DNA from: Streptomyces sp. NBC_00443
GTDB lineage: Bacteria > Actinomycetota > Actinomycetes > Streptomycetales > Streptomycetaceae
Length of the DNA: 64,000 nt
Assembly: GCF_036014175.1 (NCBI RefSeq)
Contig: NZ_CP107917.1
Span: 5,270,001 to 5,334,000 of the forward strand
Direction: 5' to 3'
Every line of letters starts with the position of its first letter. The first letter of the stretch is position 1. Below the pieces are notes generated by a model. That model ran no database searches. It saw only the letters and a program-made list of their open reading frames with translations, and was not told the DNA's origin. The position numbers and the translations under genes were made by a program. Of the stretch, positions 61,135 to 64,000 are shown piece after piece.

Positions 61135-61785
61135 TCAGTCCTGCTCGCCCTGCTTGCGCAGCCGTCGGTCCAGCGCCAACGACAGCTCCGCCTCCACCAC
61201 GCTCCGCGCGAGCGGGCGCAGGCGCTGGAGGTCGTCCTCGTGGGCGTGGCGCAGGACCAGTTCGGCGAACATCTCCGCGAGTTCGTCCACGTGTTCGCGG
61301 ACCTGCTTGCCTGCCGCAAGGACCTCTGCGAGGGGGATTCCTTCGCGGACCAGGGCCGAGGAGACGTCGAGGAGCCGGCGGCTTATGTGGACGATCTCGC
61401 CGCCGTCGGTGCCGAGGTAGCCGAGGTCCAGGGCGGCGGCGAGGTTCTCCGGGGTGACCTGGCCTTCGAAGCGGCCGGCGAGTTCCTCGGGGGTGAGGCG
61501 GACCGGCTCCTCCTCCGTGGGGGCGGCGCCGAGGAGGTCGGCGACGTCGCGGCCGTGGTCGAGGGCGTCGGCGAGTTCCGCGATGCCGTTCAGGGTGTGG
61601 CCGCGTTCCAGCAGTGCCGAGATCGTGCGCAGGCGGGCCAGGTGCTGGTCGCCGTACCAGGCGATGCGGCCCTCGCGGCGGGGTGGCGGGATCAGCTTGC
61701 GTTCGCGGTAGAAGCGCAGGGTGCGCGCCGTGATGCCGGCCAGGCGGGCCAGTTCCTCCATGCGGTATTCACGCTTCTCGGTCAC
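61135..61785 (-). CDS. MerR-family regulator
   Basis: 216 residues from a GTG at 61785. MerR helix-turn-helix (RMEELARLAGITARTLRFYR, ERKLIPPPRREGRIAWYGDQ) and a helical C-terminal domain (DLLGAAPTEEEPVRLTPEEL). It is divergent from a flavin monooxygenase gene, and the 147-base gap has a perfect palindrome (61871-61888), so it likely controls the monooxygenase/hydrolase pair. Confidence 0.9.
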   Translation of the reverse strand: MTEKREYRMEELARLAGITARTLRFYRERKLIPPPRREGRIAWYGDQHLARLRTISALLERGHTLNGIAELADALDHGRDVADLLGAAPTEEEPVRLTPEELAGRFEGQVTPENLAAALDLGYLGTDGGEIVHISRRLLDVSSALVREGIPLAEVLAAGKQVREHVDELAEMFAELVLRHAHEDDLQRLRPLARSVVEAELSLALDRRLRKQGEQD

Positions 61786-61870
61786 CCGGGAACCTTAATT
61801 CGTACCGGCGGTAACTTTCCTCGTGCCGACCCCTACCGGTCGGTACGGAGCTCCTCTACTCTCCCCATTG

Positions 61871-61888
61871 TGCCAGTGTTCACTGGCA
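61871..61888. promoter_or_regulatory. Palindrome upstream of the monooxygenase gene
   Basis: TGCCAGTG-tt-CACTGGCA, a perfect 8-base inverted repeat, 44 bases before the monooxygenase ATG. It could be the site of the divergent MerR protein or of another repressor. Confidence 0.55.
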
Positions 61889-61932
61889 TGGTTCCGGTTT
61901 CCGGGGTCCGGGAGAAGCTAGGGAGGCAAGGC

Positions 61933-63528
61933 ATGGCCGAACGCGAACATGTGCGGGTCGCGGTGGTCGGGTCCGGGTTCGGCGGGCTGGGGGCCGCTGT
62001 ACGGCTGCGGCGCGAGGGCGTCACCGACTTCGTCGTCCTGGAGCGGGCCGACAGCGTAGGCGGCACCTGGCGGGACAACAGCTATCCGGGGTGCGCGTGT
62101 GACGTGCCGTCCCATCTGTACTCCTTCTCCTTCGCGCCCAACCCCGACTGGCCGCGCACCTTCTCCGGCCAGCAGCACATCCGCGCCTACCTGGAGCACG
62201 TCACCGACGTCTTCCGGCTGCGGCCGCACATCCGCTTCAACTCGGAGGTGCAGCGGATGACCTGGAACGCCGAGCGGCTGTGCTGGGACATCGAGACCAG
62301 CGGGGGCAAGCTGTCGGCCGACCTCGTCGTCTCCGCCACCGGGCCGCTGTCCGACCCGAAGATGCCGGACATCCCGGGGCTCGACTCCTTCCCGGGCAAG
62401 GTCTTCCACTCCGCCCGCTGGGACCACGACTTCGACCTGCGCGGCAAGCGCGTCGCGATGGTCGGCACCGGCGCCTCCGCCATCCAGATCGTGCCGTCCA
62501 TCCAGCCGCAGGTCGAGCGGCTCACGCTCTTCCAGCGCACCCCGCCGTGGGTCATGCCCCGCGTCGACCGTGCCATCAGCGGCGTCGAGCGTTCCCTGCA
62601 CCGGGCCCTGCCCCTCACCGCGCAACTGCGCCGCGGACTGCTGTGGGGAATCCGGGAGCTGCAGGTCCAGGCGTTCACCAAGCGCCCCAACGAGCTCGGT
62701 CTGATCGAGCAGTTGGCCAAGCGCAACATGGCCCGCTCCATCAAGGACCCGGCCCTGCGCGCCAAGCTGACCCCCGACTACCGCATCGGCTGCAAGCGGA
62801 TCCTGCTGAGCAGTGAGTACTACCCGGCGCTCGCCCAGCCCAACGTGGACCTCGTCGCCAGTGGTCTGAGCGAGGTGCGCGGCTCGACCCTCGTCGCGGC
62901 CGACGGCAGCGAGGCCGAGGTCGACGCGATCGTCTTCGGTACGGGTTTCCACGTCACCGACATGCCGATCGCGGACCGGGTGGTGGGTGCGCAGGGGCAG
63001 ACCCTCGCCGAGTCGTGGAAGGGCGGGATGGAGGCGCTGCGCGGCGCGTCCGCCGCCGGGTTCCCGAACTGGATGACGATCATCGGGCCCAACACGGGGC
63101 TCGGGAACTCGTCCATGATCCTCATGATCGAGTCCCAGCTGAACTACATGGCCGACTTCGTGAAGCAGCTGGACGTCCTCGGCGGACGCGCGGCTCTGGA
63201 CGCCCGGCCCAGCGCCGTGCACGCCTGGAACCGGCGGGTTCAGGAGCGCATGAAGCGGACGGTGTGGAACACGGGCGGCTGCACCAGCTGGTACCTGGAC
63301 GCCAGCGGCCGCAACACGACCGTCTGGCCCGGTACGACGACCGAGTTCCGCCGTGCCACGCGCCGGGTGGATCTGGCGGAGTACGAACTCCTGCGCGCGC
63401 CGGCCGAGATGGGCGACAAGGCGCAGGACGCAGAGTCACAGGACAGCAAGGCGAAGAACGGCAGGTCGGAGGACGCCAAGTCGAAGGACGCCAACTCCAA
63501 GGACGCCACGTCGGGGGTGACCGCGTGA
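61933..63528 (+). CDS. Flavin-containing (Baeyer-Villiger type) monooxygenase
   Basis: 531 residues from the ATG at 61933. FAD site VVGSGFGGLGAAVRL, NADPH site VGTGASAIQIVPS, and between them FPGKVFHSARWDHDF, matching the Baeyer-Villiger fingerprint FxGxxxHxxxW(P/D). It would oxygenate ketones to esters using NADPH and O2. The last ~35 residues are a Lys/Ser/Asp repeat (SKDANSKDATS). The stop overlaps the start of an alpha/beta hydrolase (GTGA), which could hydrolyse the product ester. Confidence 0.92.
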   Translation: MAEREHVRVAVVGSGFGGLGAAVRLRREGVTDFVVLERADSVGGTWRDNSYPGCACDVPSHLYSFSFAPNPDWPRTFSGQQHIRAYLEHVTDVFRLRPHIRFNSEVQRMTWNAERLCWDIETSGGKLSADLVVSATGPLSDPKMPDIPGLDSFPGKVFHSARWDHDFDLRGKRVAMVGTGASAIQIVPSIQPQVERLTLFQRTPPWVMPRVDRAISGVERSLHRALPLTAQLRRGLLWGIRELQVQAFTKRPNELGLIEQLAKRNMARSIKDPALRAKLTPDYRIGCKRILLSSEYYPALAQPNVDLVASGLSEVRGSTLVAADGSEAEVDAIVFGTGFHVTDMPIADRVVGAQGQTLAESWKGGMEALRGASAAGFPNWMTIIGPNTGLGNSSMILMIESQLNYMADFVKQLDVLGGRAALDARPSAVHAWNRRVQERMKRTVWNTGGCTSWYLDASGRNTTVWPGTTTEFRRATRRVDLAEYELLRAPAEMGDKAQDAESQDSKAKNGRSEDAKSKDANSKDATSGVTA

Positions 63529-64000
63529 GCCGGCTGATGCACGTCGCCACCGGGCCGTACGCCCCGCCCGCCCCCGCCCGTGAGCTGACGGCGATATCCG
63601 CCGACGGCGCGCGCCTGCACGTGGAGGTGCACGGTCCCGTCGACGACACGTCCGCGCCCGCCGTCGTGCTCGCACACGGCTGGACCTGTTCGACCGCCTT
63701 CTGGGCGGCCCAGATCCGGGAGCTGGCCGTCGACCACCGGGTCATCGCCTACGACCAGCGCGGCCACGGACGCAGCCCGGCGAGCCCGGCGTGCAGCAGC
63801 GACGCCCTCGCCGACGACCTCGAAGCCGTACTGGAGGCGACGCTCGCACCCGGCGAGAAAGCCGTGATCGTCGGGCACTCCATGGGCGGCATGACGGTGA
63901 TGGCCGCCGCCACCCGCCCGGGGTTCCGTGCGCACGCCGCCGCGGTCCTGCTGTGCAGCACGGGCGCCTCGCGGCTGGTCGCCGAGTCCACGGTCGTGCC
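63525..64000 (+). CDS. Alpha/beta hydrolase, 3' end outside window
   Basis: 158 codons from a GTG at 63525 overlapping the monooxygenase stop, running off the window. VVLAHGWTCSTAFW (oxyanion), YDQRGHGRSP, and the nucleophile elbow VGHSMGGMTVM (GxSxG) mark a serine esterase/lipase. Coupling to the monooxygenase suggests sequential Baeyer-Villiger oxidation and ester cleavage. Confidence 0.9.
   Translation, partial: MSRLMHVATGPYAPPAPARELTAISADGARLHVEVHGPVDDTSAPAVVLAHGWTCSTAFWAAQIRELAVDHRVIAYDQRGHGRSPASPACSSDALADDLEAVLEATLAPGEKAVIVGHSMGGMTVMAAATRPGFRAHAAAVLLCSTGASRLVAESTVV

Overview
The window is a high-GC actinobacterial chromosome segment, almost certainly Streptomyces. The signs are strong G/C bias at third codon positions, many GTG/TTG starts, the sigma factor HrdD, an XRE/DUF397 regulator pair, a SepX/GlpR-type division gene, rare TTA (bldA) codons, and long uninterrupted shadow frames opposite real genes. 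The species cannot be read from the sequence. There is no CRISPR array, no complete phage or IS element and no intact antibiotic biosynthetic cluster.

Layout. 1-7.4 kb: a truncated sodium:solute symporter, a divergent SDR / dimeric-barrel pair sharing a palindromic operator, a polytopic membrane protein, and a class S11 D-Ala-D-Ala carboxypeptidase whose frame is broken. 7.5-16.5 kb: a GPP34 protein, an XRE-DUF397 pair, a MerR/GyrI-type regulator, an ArsR-GPx unit divergent from an MFS exporter, a frame-broken CGNR zinc-finger regulator, an epoxide-hydrolase-like enzyme and a coiled-coil protein. 16.5-19.2 kb: an unstable patch with two small genes, a carrier-protein/thioesterase relic, and tRNA-Arg(CCT) whose 3' end is repeated about 0.96 kb away around a small remnant cassette. 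19.3-33.2 kb: a SoxR-type FMN reductase, a tandem IclR regulator, a secreted M6 protease, several regulator/efflux cassettes, a DOPA-dioxygenase-like gene under a MarR, a GNAT, and hrdD behind a sigmaR-type promoter. 33.3-37.5 kb: the fruR-fruK-(85-aa ORF)-fruA fructose PTS operon. 37.6-52 kb: cell-envelope and metabolic genes including an L,D-transpeptidase, an autoprocessing P1 peptidase, LtrA, MscL, MTA phosphorylase, an FmdB/Ruc chaperone behind a CIRCE element, a cation/proton antiporter and a penicillin acylase. 52-58.4 kb: 5-formyl-THF cyclo-ligase divergent from galU-moeA-moaC-mogA-rimJ-like-sepX/glpR, then tRNA-Ala(CGC). 58.5-64 kb: a TTA-containing MFS exporter, a GNAT, exonuclease III, and a MerR regulator divergent from a Baeyer-Villiger-type monooxygenase and a truncated alpha/beta hydrolase.

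How genes work together. Most accessory genes sit as regulator/target pairs, several with a clear palindrome between divergent starts. Redox and protein stress recur: SoxR box, sigmaR-type promoter for hrdD, HrcA/CIRCE control of a Ruc-like chaperone, and a thiol peroxidase. The galU-moeA-sepX neighbourhood has the same backbone as the mycobacterial galU-moeA1-rimJ-Rv0996 locus and probably links sugar-nucleotide and molybdopterin genes with the divisome. Three genes, and perhaps a fourth, show single-base frame breaks in homopolymer-rich stretches; these could be sequencing errors or real decay, and the sequence alone cannot decide.
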